From Streptomyces durmitorensis (lineage in GTDB: Bacteria > Actinomycetota > Actinomycetes > Streptomycetales > Streptomycetaceae), in NCBI RefSeq assembly GCF_023498005.1, contig NZ_CP097289.1:5208001-5272000 (forward strand): 64,000 bases of DNA. The letters run 5' to 3'. Made by a program: the position numbers and the translations under genes. A model generated the notes under the pieces. It searched no databases and was not told the DNA's origin. It saw nothing but the letters and a program-made list of their open reading frames with translations. Shown piece after piece: positions 1 through 7,209 of this stretch; the stretch's first letter is position 1, and each line of letters begins with the position of its first letter.

Positions 1-240
1 AGACCTCCCCGCACACAAGCCCGCCGCTTCGCGGCGGATCTCTCCCGCCCACCCACCCATTACCCCGCAGGGCAATCGGGTGGGTGGGTGGGAATCATCC
101 GCCGCGAAGCGGCGGTTCAGGGCTGGCACCCAACAGCCCGAGGAGGTCGCGGCGGTTCAGTGCCCGCATCCACCCGCCCCGGGAAGTCGCGGCGGTTCAG
201 TGCCCGCCCCCGCCCCACCCGCCCCTGGGGAACGGCGGAC
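1..240. repeat. Composite G-rich/hairpin repeat, inverted pair plus 40-bp tandem units
   Basis: This gene-free stretch downstream of the SIS gene holds two copies of a dispersed repeat facing each other. The arm at 21-66 (CCGCCGCTTCGCGGCGG followed by CCCACCCACCC) is the approximate reverse complement of 73-116. The right arm contains GGGTGGGTGGGTGGG at 78-92, a perfect four-run G-quadruplex motif, and a CCGCCGCGAAGCGGCGG hairpin at 100-116. Two units of GTCGCGGCGGTTCAGTGCCC follow at 146 and 186, 40 bp apart. Related copies occur near 54.2 and 60.5 kb. Confidence 0.75.
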
Positions 241-1134
241 TCAGGTCAGGATGACGCTCCGTGTCAGGTTCCGCGGGCGGTCGGGGTCGAAGCCACGGGA
301 CTCGGCCAGGGCCACGGCAAGGCGCTGGGCGCGTACGAGGTCCGCCAGGGGATCCAGCTCCTCGCGGGCGACCAGTTCCCCGCCCACCCGGGCCACGTCC
401 CCCGCAAGCCCCTCAGGAAGCACGCCGAACATCCACGCCACCCGGCCGGGGCCGGTGATGGAGATCGGCCCGTGGCGGTACTCCATCGCCGGGTACGACT
501 CCGTCCACGCCCCCGCCGCCTCCCGCATCTTCAGCGCGGCCTCAAGGGCGAGCCCGTACGTCCAGCCACGCCCCAGGAACGTCCACTGCTCGGCGGCGAC
601 CACGGAGGCCGGCAGCGGCTCGGTCACCGCGAGTTCCGCGTCGACCGCCGCATCCGCGATCGACTTCACGCCGGGGATGTCCCCGAGCCCGGCCCGCAGG
701 AAGGCGAGCGCGGTCGTGGCGAAGCGGGTCTGGACGACCGACTCCTCGTCCGCCCAGTCCAGGACCGCCACCGAGTCGGCCGCGTCCATCACCGGCGTCT
801 TCGGGTCGGCGGTCAGGGCCGTCGTCGGGACCACGCCCTTCAGTTCGCCGAGGAGCTCAAGAACCTCCGTCGTCGTGCCGGAGCGGGTGATCGCGACCAC
901 CCGGTCGTACGTCCGCCCTGCGGGAAACTCCGACGACGCGAACGCGTCCGTCTCGCCCTGCCCGGCGGCCTCGCGCAGCGCCGCGTACGCGATGGCCATG
1001 AACCACGACGTCCCGCACCCGGTGACGGCGACCCGCTCGCCCGGCTTCGGCAGTCCGTCGAAGGTCGAGGCGGCATCGGCCGCCCGGTGCCAGCAGGCGG
1101 GCTGAGTTGCTATCTCTGCTGCGGTACGCGACAT
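241..1134 (-). CDS. SIS-domain sugar-phosphate isomerase/aminotransferase-like protein
   Basis: This 297-residue protein consists of tandem SIS (sugar isomerase) folds as in AgaS and the isomerase half of GlmS. The phosphosugar loop TGCGTS is at residues 38-43 and TRSGTTTE at 83-90. There is no glutaminase domain, so it probably isomerises or deaminates an aminosugar phosphate, or senses one. ATG 1134 is supported by an upstream AAGGAG. It diverges from a sugar-binding lipoprotein gene across a DasR-like site, which suggests GlcNAc or chitosugar metabolism. The exact substrate cannot be read from sequence. Confidence 0.85.
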   Translation of the reverse strand: MSRTAAEIATQPACWHRAADAASTFDGLPKPGERVAVTGCGTSWFMAIAYAALREAAGQGETDAFASSEFPAGRTYDRVVAITRSGTTTEVLELLGELKGVVPTTALTADPKTPVMDAADSVAVLDWADEESVVQTRFATTALAFLRAGLGDIPGVKSIADAAVDAELAVTEPLPASVVAAEQWTFLGRGWTYGLALEAALKMREAAGAWTESYPAMEYRHGPISITGPGRVAWMFGVLPEGLAGDVARVGGELVAREELDPLADLVRAQRLAVALAESRGFDPDRPRNLTRSVILT

Positions 1135-1193
1135 GCGTCAAGGCTCCTTGCCGGTGGGACGTCATTGGTACGCCGTTGCACAAGCGATACTGA

Positions 1194-1209
1194 GGTGGTG
1201 TAGACCTCG
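1194..1209. promoter_or_regulatory. Candidate DasR (dre) operator
   Basis: GGTGGTGTAGACCTCG matches the Streptomyces dre consensus AGTGGTCTAGACCACT at 12 of 16 positions, including TGGT and TAGACC. It lies between the divergent SIS and sugar-binding genes, where a GntR-family aminosugar repressor could control both. The assignment rests on similarity only. Confidence 0.5.
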
Positions 1210-1266
1210 TGTCCATACGCGAGGGAAAATCGCAGTTCACGTAGATCATCGAGGGTGGGAACAGCT

Positions 1267-2532
1267 GTGCAGCGGCGCGCGACAGGACTGACCGCGGCGA
1301 TAGCCGCACTGGGCATGGCGGCGGCACTCGCCGGCTGCGGCGGTCCGGGCGACTCCGGCGACGTCACCCTCAAGCTGGTGGCCGCCGACTACGGCGACTC
1401 CAAGGCCAACAGCTCCCAGAAGTACTGGGACGAGCTGGCCGAGAAGTTCGAGGCCAAGAACCCCGGCATCAAGGTGGACGTCGACGTCTACTCCTGGACC
1501 GACGTCGACCGCAAGGTCAAGGAGATGGTCAAGGCGGGCGACGCCCCTGACATGGCCCAGATCGGCGCCTACGCCGACTACGCCGCGCAGGACAAGCTGT
1601 ACCGCACCGAGGACCTGGTCTCCATCTCCACCCAGGCCGACTTCATGGCCCCCCTCTCCGAGGCGGGCGAGGTCAAGCGCGTCCAGTACGGCATGCCGTT
1701 CGCCTCCTCCACGCGCCTGCTCTTCTACAACGAGAAGATCTTCAAGGACGCCGGTCTCACCCCGCCGCAGAGCTGGACCGACCTCGCGGCCGACGCCAAG
1801 GCGCTCAAGGCGCGCGGCGTGAAGATCCCCTACGCCCTGCCGCTCGGCAAGGAAGAGGCGCAGGCCGAGACGATGCAGTGGCTGCTCAGCGGTGGCGGCG
1901 GCTACACCGACAACGTCGGCACGTACGACATCGACTCCACGCAGAACGTGAAGACCTTCACCTGGCTGAAGGACGAGCTCGTCGGCAAGGGCCTGACGGG
2001 CCCCACGCCCCCCGGCAAGCTCGACCGCGCCGAGGCCTTCGCCGCCTTCACGCGCGGCGACGTGGGCATGCTCAACGGCCACCCCACGCTGATGCAGATG
2101 GCGGCCAAGAAGGGCGTGAAGTACGGCATGGTGCCGATGCCCGGGGTGAACGGCAAGGCGCAGGCCACGATGGGCGTCGCCGACTGGATGATGGCCTTCA
2201 AGCAGAAGGGCCACCGCGAGGAGATCGGCAAGTTCCTCGACTTCGCCTACAGCACCAAGAACGTCCTGGACTTCTCGCGCGAGTACGACCTGCTGCCCGT
2301 GACGACCTCCGCCGCGCAGGAGATGACGGGCAACAAGAACGACAAGGCGCTCGCCGAGTTCCTCGACGAGCTGCCCACCTCGCAGCTGTACCCCGTGGGC
2401 AAGACGTCCTGGGCGCAGGTCTCCGTCGACGTCAAGAAGTACATCGGCAAGACCGTCGACGAGAACGGCAATCCGGCGTCGATCCTCGGTCAGATCCAGA
2501 CCAAGGCGGCGACGGAGGAGAACGCGGAATAG
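1267..2532 (+). CDS. Extracellular sugar-binding lipoprotein (ABC importer SBP)
   Basis: This 421-residue family-1 solute-binding protein has a type II signal peptide (positively charged start QRR, hydrophobic core, lipobox LAGC with the lipidated cysteine near residue 24). The mature part shows typical sugar-SBP patterns (KYWDELAEKFEAKNPGIKV; PPQSWTDL). GTG 1267 is chosen because GAGGGTGGG sits about 8 nt upstream; GTG 1255 is the alternative. No permease genes follow, so it must borrow a transporter encoded elsewhere or act as an orphan sensor. The divergent SIS gene and dre-like site suggest an aminosugar ligand. Confidence 0.88.
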   Translation: MQRRATGLTAAIAALGMAAALAGCGGPGDSGDVTLKLVAADYGDSKANSSQKYWDELAEKFEAKNPGIKVDVDVYSWTDVDRKVKEMVKAGDAPDMAQIGAYADYAAQDKLYRTEDLVSISTQADFMAPLSEAGEVKRVQYGMPFASSTRLLFYNEKIFKDAGLTPPQSWTDLAADAKALKARGVKIPYALPLGKEEAQAETMQWLLSGGGGYTDNVGTYDIDSTQNVKTFTWLKDELVGKGLTGPTPPGKLDRAEAFAAFTRGDVGMLNGHPTLMQMAAKKGVKYGMVPMPGVNGKAQATMGVADWMMAFKQKGHREEIGKFLDFAYSTKNVLDFSREYDLLPVTTSAAQEMTGNKNDKALAEFLDELPTSQLYPVGKTSWAQVSVDVKKYIGKTVDENGNPASILGQIQTKAATEENAE

Positions 2533-2533
2533 C

Positions 2534-2782
2534 GTGGCCGGTATGACGGACGACACCGGCCTCTCCGAGCGCGACCGCGCGATCCTCGCCCTGGAGCGCC
2601 GCGACTGGGTGAGTGGTCCCGGCGCCAAGGAGCGGGCCGTGCGCGAGCAGCTCGGCCTGGTGCCGGTGCGCTACTACCAGCTCCTGAACGCCCTGCTCGA
2701 CGACCCCCGCGCCCTGGCGCACGATCCGGTCACCGTCAACCGGCTTCGGCGCGTCAGGGAGTCCCGGCGCGGGGAGCGTTGA
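2534..2782 (+). CDS. DUF3263 protein
   Basis: This 82-residue protein matches the actinobacterial DUF3263 family: an LSERDRAILALE helix, a GAKERAVREQLG segment and VRYYQLLNALLDDP, which looks like a small helix-turn-helix. It starts 1 nt after the stop of the upstream lipoprotein gene; GTG 2534 and ATG 2543 are both possible starts. The family is probably DNA-binding, but no target is known to me. It lies directly before otsB. Confidence 0.8.
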   Translation: MAGMTDDTGLSERDRAILALERRDWVSGPGAKERAVREQLGLVPVRYYQLLNALLDDPRALAHDPVTVNRLRRVRESRRGER

Positions 2783-2785
2783 GCG

Positions 2786-2791
2786 TAGGGT
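2786..2791 (+). promoter_or_regulatory. Leaderless -10 box (TAGGGT) of otsB
   Basis: TAGGGT ends 7 nt before the otsB ATG, so transcription should start at or next to the start codon. The same spacing recurs at several genes in this window. Confidence 0.5.
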
Positions 2792-2798
2792 CAGGCCC

Positions 2799-3650
2799 AT
2801 GGGTGACCTTGTGTACTCTCCCGAGCTGCCCGAGCCCGTGACCGCCGCCGGGCGTGAGGGGCTCGCCGCGCTCCTCGCGCGGCCCGAGAAGGCCGTGATC
2901 GCGCTCGACTTCGACGGCACGCTCGCCCCGATCGTGCCCGACCCCGAGCAGGCCCGCGCCCACCCCGACGCCGTCCCCGCACTCGCCGCGCTCGCGCCGA
3001 AGGTGCTGTCGGTCGCCGTCGTCACCGGCCGCCCCGCGGGCGTGGCGGTGCGCTACGGCGGCCTCGCGGGCGTCCCCGCCCTCGAACACCTCGTCGTGCT
3101 CGGGCACTACGGAGCCGAGCGCTGGGACGCCGTCTCCTCCACCGTGCACGCGGCCGAGCCGCACCCGGGCGTGGCGTCCGTGCGCGCCGAACTGCCCGGC
3201 TTCCTGGACACGATCGGTGCCTGGCGCGGCACGTGGATCGAGGAGAAGGGCCGCGCGGTCGCGGTCCACACCCGCCGCGCACAGGACCCGCAGGCCGCCT
3301 TCGAGGCGCTGCGCGAGCCCCTCGCCGAGCTGGCGTCCCGCCACGGCCTGATCGTCGAACCGGGCCGCCTGGTCCTGGAGTTGAGGCCCCCGGGCATCGA
3401 CAAGGGCGTGGCCCTCGCCGACTACGTACGCGAGGTGGGCGCCGAGACCGTCCTGTACGCGGGCGACGACCTGGGCGACCTGCCCGCCTTCGCGGCCGTG
3501 GAGAAGCTCCGCTCGGACCAGGTGAAGGGCCTCCTGGTGTGCAGCGGCAGCGGCGAGGTGGCGGAACTGGCCGAGCGGGCCGACCTGGTGGTGGACGGCC
3601 CGCGCGGCGTGGTGGCGCTGCTCGGCGTCATCGCCGCTCGACTGGACTGA
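2799..3650 (+). CDS. otsB: Trehalose-6-phosphate phosphatase
   Basis: This HAD-superfamily phosphatase of 283 residues removes phosphate from trehalose-6-phosphate, the last step of the OtsA-OtsB trehalose pathway in the cytoplasm. Motif I is ALDFDGTLAP with nucleophile Asp37 and acid/base Asp39. VVTGRP is motif II, and the late YAGDDLGDLPAF is the metal-binding acidic motif. The length is typical of actinobacterial OtsB. It converges with otsA, from which it is separated by a TnpB-like insertion. A TAGGGT box 7 nt upstream suggests leaderless expression. Confidence 0.93.
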   Translation: MGDLVYSPELPEPVTAAGREGLAALLARPEKAVIALDFDGTLAPIVPDPEQARAHPDAVPALAALAPKVLSVAVVTGRPAGVAVRYGGLAGVPALEHLVVLGHYGAERWDAVSSTVHAAEPHPGVASVRAELPGFLDTIGAWRGTWIEEKGRAVAVHTRRAQDPQAAFEALREPLAELASRHGLIVEPGRLVLELRPPGIDKGVALADYVREVGAETVLYAGDDLGDLPAFAAVEKLRSDQVKGLLVCSGSGEVAELAERADLVVDGPRGVVALLGVIAARLD

Positions 3651-3651
3651 A

Positions 3652-3809
3652 TCAACCCCCCTGATCCGCAACGAGGTTGGGAAGATCCGGGATCGGGTTG
3701 CCGAAGTCGTCGCGGGTGATCCCGTCGTTGACTGCCGTGCCGAGCCCGCGAGCGGGGGAGTGCCGGTGGCATCGCGCGGCTGGAAGGTGTTCCAGTACAG
3801 GTCGTTCAT
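3652..3809 (-). pseudogene. Frameshifted short reading frame, unknown
   Basis: Downstream of the TnpB-like gene, on the same strand, ATG 3809 opens a frame MNDLYWNTFQPRDATGTPP with good GC3. After about 25 codons the coding bias moves to another frame reading VNDGITRDDFGNPIPDLPNL, which ends at a TGA at 3652, next to the otsB stop. One indel near 3740 would join the two parts into a peptide of about 50 residues. I do not recognise it. It could be a decayed passenger gene of the insertion, or simply flanking DNA with coding-like bias. Confidence 0.35.
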
Positions 3810-3895
3810 GTACGTACTGACGCTGTCCTTGGCGGGAGGAATCCTGCGCACGGGGCGTCTGGCCGCATCCGTACCTTTGGGAGCCAGCACCGTTC

Positions 3896-5545
3896 CTAAA
3901 CAGTGAGCGGGAGTGGGGCGTGGATCCACTCCCGGTCGCTGCGCTCGTCCCGAACGGTCTTGGGCGAGCTGGGTTGCCGCATTCGCGTCCCCGGTGGTGA
4001 CACCACTCGTGGTGGTGGTCCGGTGCGGGGTGGGCGGGTTCCCTCACGCCTGAGGCCGTGGGGTGCGGCCTGGGCGGTCCGATGCCCCACACCATCGCTC
4101 TGGTGGTGTGGGGGCGGTGCCGTCCGTCGCCGCGCTCCATGGCCTTGGGCGCGCCGTCCGATCACGATGCTTGCCGCGTCGTGTCGGGTGGTCTTGCGGG
4201 TGGGGGTGCACATCGGCTTTTGCCAGTGCTGGGCGCCCCACTTGCTGGTGTAGGCCGGATCGACGGCGATCACCGTGATGTGCTGTTCGGTGGCCATCGA
4301 GGCCAGGCGGGCCGCGAGTTTCGTGGTGGGGAAGCGGGAGATCAGGCGGCGGAAGCGTTTCTTGCGGCCGTGCCTCTCGCGGGTCTTGGCGTTGGTGAAG
4401 TCGAGGTCTTCGATCGCGATCGCCGCCGCCCCGCAGGCCTTGGCCCAGTGCAGCAGGCGGCTGGTGGCGTGCCGGATCTGCGCGTCACGATGCTGCGTGG
4501 TGCCGGTGAGGTCGTAGAAGAAGCGTCGCGGCTCGCCGACGGGGTTGCCGTGAGCGTCCAGGCGCCAGGCCGCGTAGTGATCGTCGTTGGTGTCCACGCC
4601 GATGACACCGCCCTGCCCGGCGAGTGCCGCCTCCACGGTCAGGGCCGACGGCTGGGTACGCTGCCAGCAGGCGGTGACATACCAGCGCCCGCGCACCGGG
4701 TCGTGATGGATGCGGTACGCGATTGCCCGATCAGCGAAGGCCCGGTCGCCCCACTCCTCACCGCGATGCGCGAACGCCACGGTGTCGGGCAGCCGGTAGC
4801 GCCCGTGCGGGGCGTTGGCCAAGTGCGCCAGCGGGGCGGGGAGTTTGATCGTCAGTTCGCCGCTTGGGGTGATGCGGATTGTCTCGTTGCCGCCCTGCTT
4901 GCCAGTCTCGCCGTCGGCGGCCAGGAACATCCGCGCCGCCTCCCACCGTCGTCGCCACGCGGGTTCGTCGAGGCCGGCTGCCGCCAGATGATGGCGCGTG
5001 TTGGCCAACTGCCGACCGCCGCGGACCACATGGACCCGCCCCGCCTCCCAGTCGGCCACAGCCTGCGCGTGCCGCTGCTCAAGGATCGCCAAGCGCCGGG
5101 ACTTGGCATGCCACTCTCGCCGCGAGCGATAGCCGCCCGGCGTGCGCTTCGTGCCCTTCGAACCCAGCGGTTTGACCAGGCGCTGGCGCAGCATCGCGAT
5201 GCCCGCCTCCAACGAAGCGATATGTGCGGCCAGTCCCCGCCGGGACAGCGCCCACTGATCATGGCTGGCCTTCGTGATCGCCCCCGCCCACCGTGAGGAC
5301 GACAGCGGCGTCAACGCCCGCTTGCGCACTGTCCATGCCGGGGCGTCATGCCCTACCCCGGCCGCACACCGCGCCTTCAAATCCCCAGACGCCAACGACC
5401 CGAGATGCAGGCCGACTTCACGTAGGACCGCCTCATCGTTGGGCCCGAGGTCTTTCAGGCGGGCGCGGATCGCCACCCCACCCGCAGCGGGCGCGACGAA
5501 CGGTGAGGCCAGCACCCGCAACCCGTCAGCAACCACTGCCCGCAC
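3896..5545 (-). CDS. TnpB-related protein of IS200/IS605 type, zinc finger missing
   Basis: This 549-residue protein belongs to the actinobacterial TnpB-related group. The RuvC-like core is intact: GVDTNDDH (Asp318), AIEDLDF (Glu379) and RHDAASIVIGRR (Asp456). The CxxC-CxxC zinc ribbon that normally lies between the last two motifs is absent; residues 430-455 contain one cysteine and read AYTSKWGAQHWQKP instead. A proline/arginine-rich tail of about 80 residues follows. GTG 5545 is the assumed start because a stop lies about 10 codons upstream. No tnpA is adjacent. It sits between convergent otsB and otsA, which looks like an insertion that spared both genes. Whether it cuts DNA with an RNA guide is unknown. 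Confidence 0.82.
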   Translation of the reverse strand: MRAVVADGLRVLASPFVAPAAGGVAIRARLKDLGPNDEAVLREVGLHLGSLASGDLKARCAAGVGHDAPAWTVRKRALTPLSSSRWAGAITKASHDQWALSRRGLAAHIASLEAGIAMLRQRLVKPLGSKGTKRTPGGYRSRREWHAKSRRLAILEQRHAQAVADWEAGRVHVVRGGRQLANTRHHLAAAGLDEPAWRRRWEAARMFLAADGETGKQGGNETIRITPSGELTIKLPAPLAHLANAPHGRYRLPDTVAFAHRGEEWGDRAFADRAIAYRIHHDPVRGRWYVTACWQRTQPSALTVEAALAGQGGVIGVDTNDDHYAAWRLDAHGNPVGEPRRFFYDLTGTTQHRDAQIRHATSRLLHWAKACGAAAIAIEDLDFTNAKTRERHGRKKRFRRLISRFPTTKLAARLASMATEQHITVIAVDPAYTSKWGAQHWQKPMCTPTRKTTRHDAASIVIGRRAQGHGARRRTAPPPHHQSDGVGHRTAQAAPHGLRREGTRPPRTGPPPRVVSPPGTRMRQPSSPKTVRDERSDREWIHAPLPLTV

Positions 5546-5683
5546 CCCCAGCCGCTCTACTGCGCCTCCCCGTCATGGCCTGATCAACGAGCCGTACCCG
5601 CGCAGGTCACCCATTCGGCCGAAGAGAATCCGTTCCCAGCCCTCTGGAGGTCGTGTCCGGCACGGGTCGCGTGCCCTCCGCGG

Positions 5684-7096
5684 CTAGCCCTCCAGCGCCC
5701 GCAGCTGGTCCAGGAACCACTGCGCCGGCGGCAACGCCGTAGCCGCCGCAGCGAGCCGCTTCGTTCGTTCTGCCCGCTCCTCCACCGGCATCGCCAGCGC
5801 AGCGTGCAACGCGGCCGCCGTCCCCGTCACGTCATAAGGGTTCACGACAAGCGCGTCCTCGCCCAGCTCCTCGTACGCCCCCGCCTCCCGCGAAAGCACC
5901 AGCACGCACCCCTCGTCGGAGACGACAGGCACCTCCTTGGCCACCAGGTTCATCCCGTCCCGGATCGGATTCACCAGCGCCACGTCCGCCAGGCGGTACG
6001 CCGCCAGCGACCGTGCGAAGTCGTCCTTCACGTGCAGCACGACCGGGGTCCAACCCTCCACCCCGTACTCGGAGTTGATCTCGTCGGCCACCCGCTGCAC
6101 TTCCGCCGTGTAATCGCGGTACACCGCGAGGTCCTGCCGCGAGGGGTAGGCGAAGGCCACGTGCACCACCCGCTCCCGCCACTCCGGCCAGGACGCCAGC
6201 AGCTCCCGGTAGGCCCGCAGCCCCCGCACGATGTTCTTCGACAGCTCCGTCCGGTCCACCCGGACGATCACCCGTCGGCCCGACCCCACCTGCTCCCGCA
6301 GCGCGACAAGCCGCTCCTCCACGTCCGCACGGCGCGACCGTTCCCGCAGGAAATCCGCGTCGGCCCCGAGCCCGTGCACCCCGATCCGCGTACCCGACGT
6401 ACCGCCGAGGACCGCCACGCAGCACTCCGTGAACGCGTCCGCCCACCGCCCCGTCAGGAACGCCGCCCGGTCGGCGCCCAGGATGCCCCGCAGGAGCTGT
6501 TCCGCGACGTCGTCCGGCAGCATCCGGAAGTAGTCCACCGGCGCCCACGGCGTGTGCGAGAAGTGGCCGATGCGCAGGTCCGGGCGGAGTTCGCGCAGCA
6601 TCCCCGGGACCAGCGCCAGGTGGTAGTCCTGGACGAGGACCGCGGCGCCCTGAGCGGCGCTCTCCGCGAGCGCTTCGGCGAAGGCCCGGTTGTAGGTCTC
6701 GTACGACGCCCACTGGGCCCGGAACTCCGGTCCGAAGGCCGGTTCGAGCGGCGTCTGGTAGAGCATGTGGTGGACGAACCACAGCACCGAGTTCGCGATG
6801 CCGTTGTACGCGTCGGCGTGCACCCCCTCGTGCGAGCCCGCGTCGATGTCGAGCATCCGGACCCCGGGCTCGCCCACCCCGCGCCGCACGGCCTCCCGGT
6901 CGCCTTCACCCAGCGCCGCGCAGACCCATAGGGCAGCAGGGTCGGAACCGTCGGAGTCCCCGATCGCGCTCAGCCCGGAGACGAGTCCGCCGCCGCCCCG
7001 CTTGGCCGTCAGCTCCCCGTTGTCCTCCAGGGCGTACGTGACGGGGCCGCGGTTGGACGCGACGAGGACCTGGGCGGCGGCGTGCTCGGAGACCAT
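5684..7096 (-). CDS. otsA: Trehalose-6-phosphate synthase
   Basis: This GT20 enzyme of 470 residues joins glucose from UDP- or GDP-glucose to glucose-6-phosphate to make trehalose-6-phosphate, the substrate of the nearby OtsB. The nucleotide-sugar loop GGGGLVSGL is near residues 34-42. Also visible are SVLWFVHHMLYQ, VQDYHLALVPGMLRE, HFSHTPW, the RVDRTELSKNI stretch, and NPIRDGMNLVAKE, which includes the conserved acidic acceptor-site region. The length fits the family. On its own strand a TAGGTT box (7108-7103) ends 6 nt before ATG 7096, so the transcript is probably leaderless. Confidence 0.95.
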   Translation of the reverse strand: MVSEHAAAQVLVASNRGPVTYALEDNGELTAKRGGGGLVSGLSAIGDSDGSDPAALWVCAALGEGDREAVRRGVGEPGVRMLDIDAGSHEGVHADAYNGIANSVLWFVHHMLYQTPLEPAFGPEFRAQWASYETYNRAFAEALAESAAQGAAVLVQDYHLALVPGMLRELRPDLRIGHFSHTPWAPVDYFRMLPDDVAEQLLRGILGADRAAFLTGRWADAFTECCVAVLGGTSGTRIGVHGLGADADFLRERSRRADVEERLVALREQVGSGRRVIVRVDRTELSKNIVRGLRAYRELLASWPEWRERVVHVAFAYPSRQDLAVYRDYTAEVQRVADEINSEYGVEGWTPVVLHVKDDFARSLAAYRLADVALVNPIRDGMNLVAKEVPVVSDEGCVLVLSREAGAYEELGEDALVVNPYDVTGTAAALHAALAMPVEERAERTKRLAAAATALPPAQWFLDQLRALEG

Positions 7097-7102
7097 GTGC
7101 CG

Positions 7103-7108
7103 AACCTA
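7103..7108 (-). promoter_or_regulatory. Leaderless -10 box (TAGGTT) of otsA
   Basis: On the minus strand TAGGTT stands 6 nt before ATG 7096, the spacing expected when the mRNA begins at the start codon. Confidence 0.45.
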
Positions 7109-7209
7109 GCCCTTCCCGGAAGCGCTCAAACGTACGGCCGGACCCGTGGCGGGCCCGGCCGTATACATTCAGCGAAATCAGGGAATCCGGGGAACCCAGG
7201 GACCCGCGG

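Noticed and set aside
1246..2628. Long frame antisense to the sugar-binding lipoprotein
   Set aside because: It is a shadow frame of a high-GC3 gene; the same holds for the long antisense frames over otsA, groEL, copA and the DUF11 gene.
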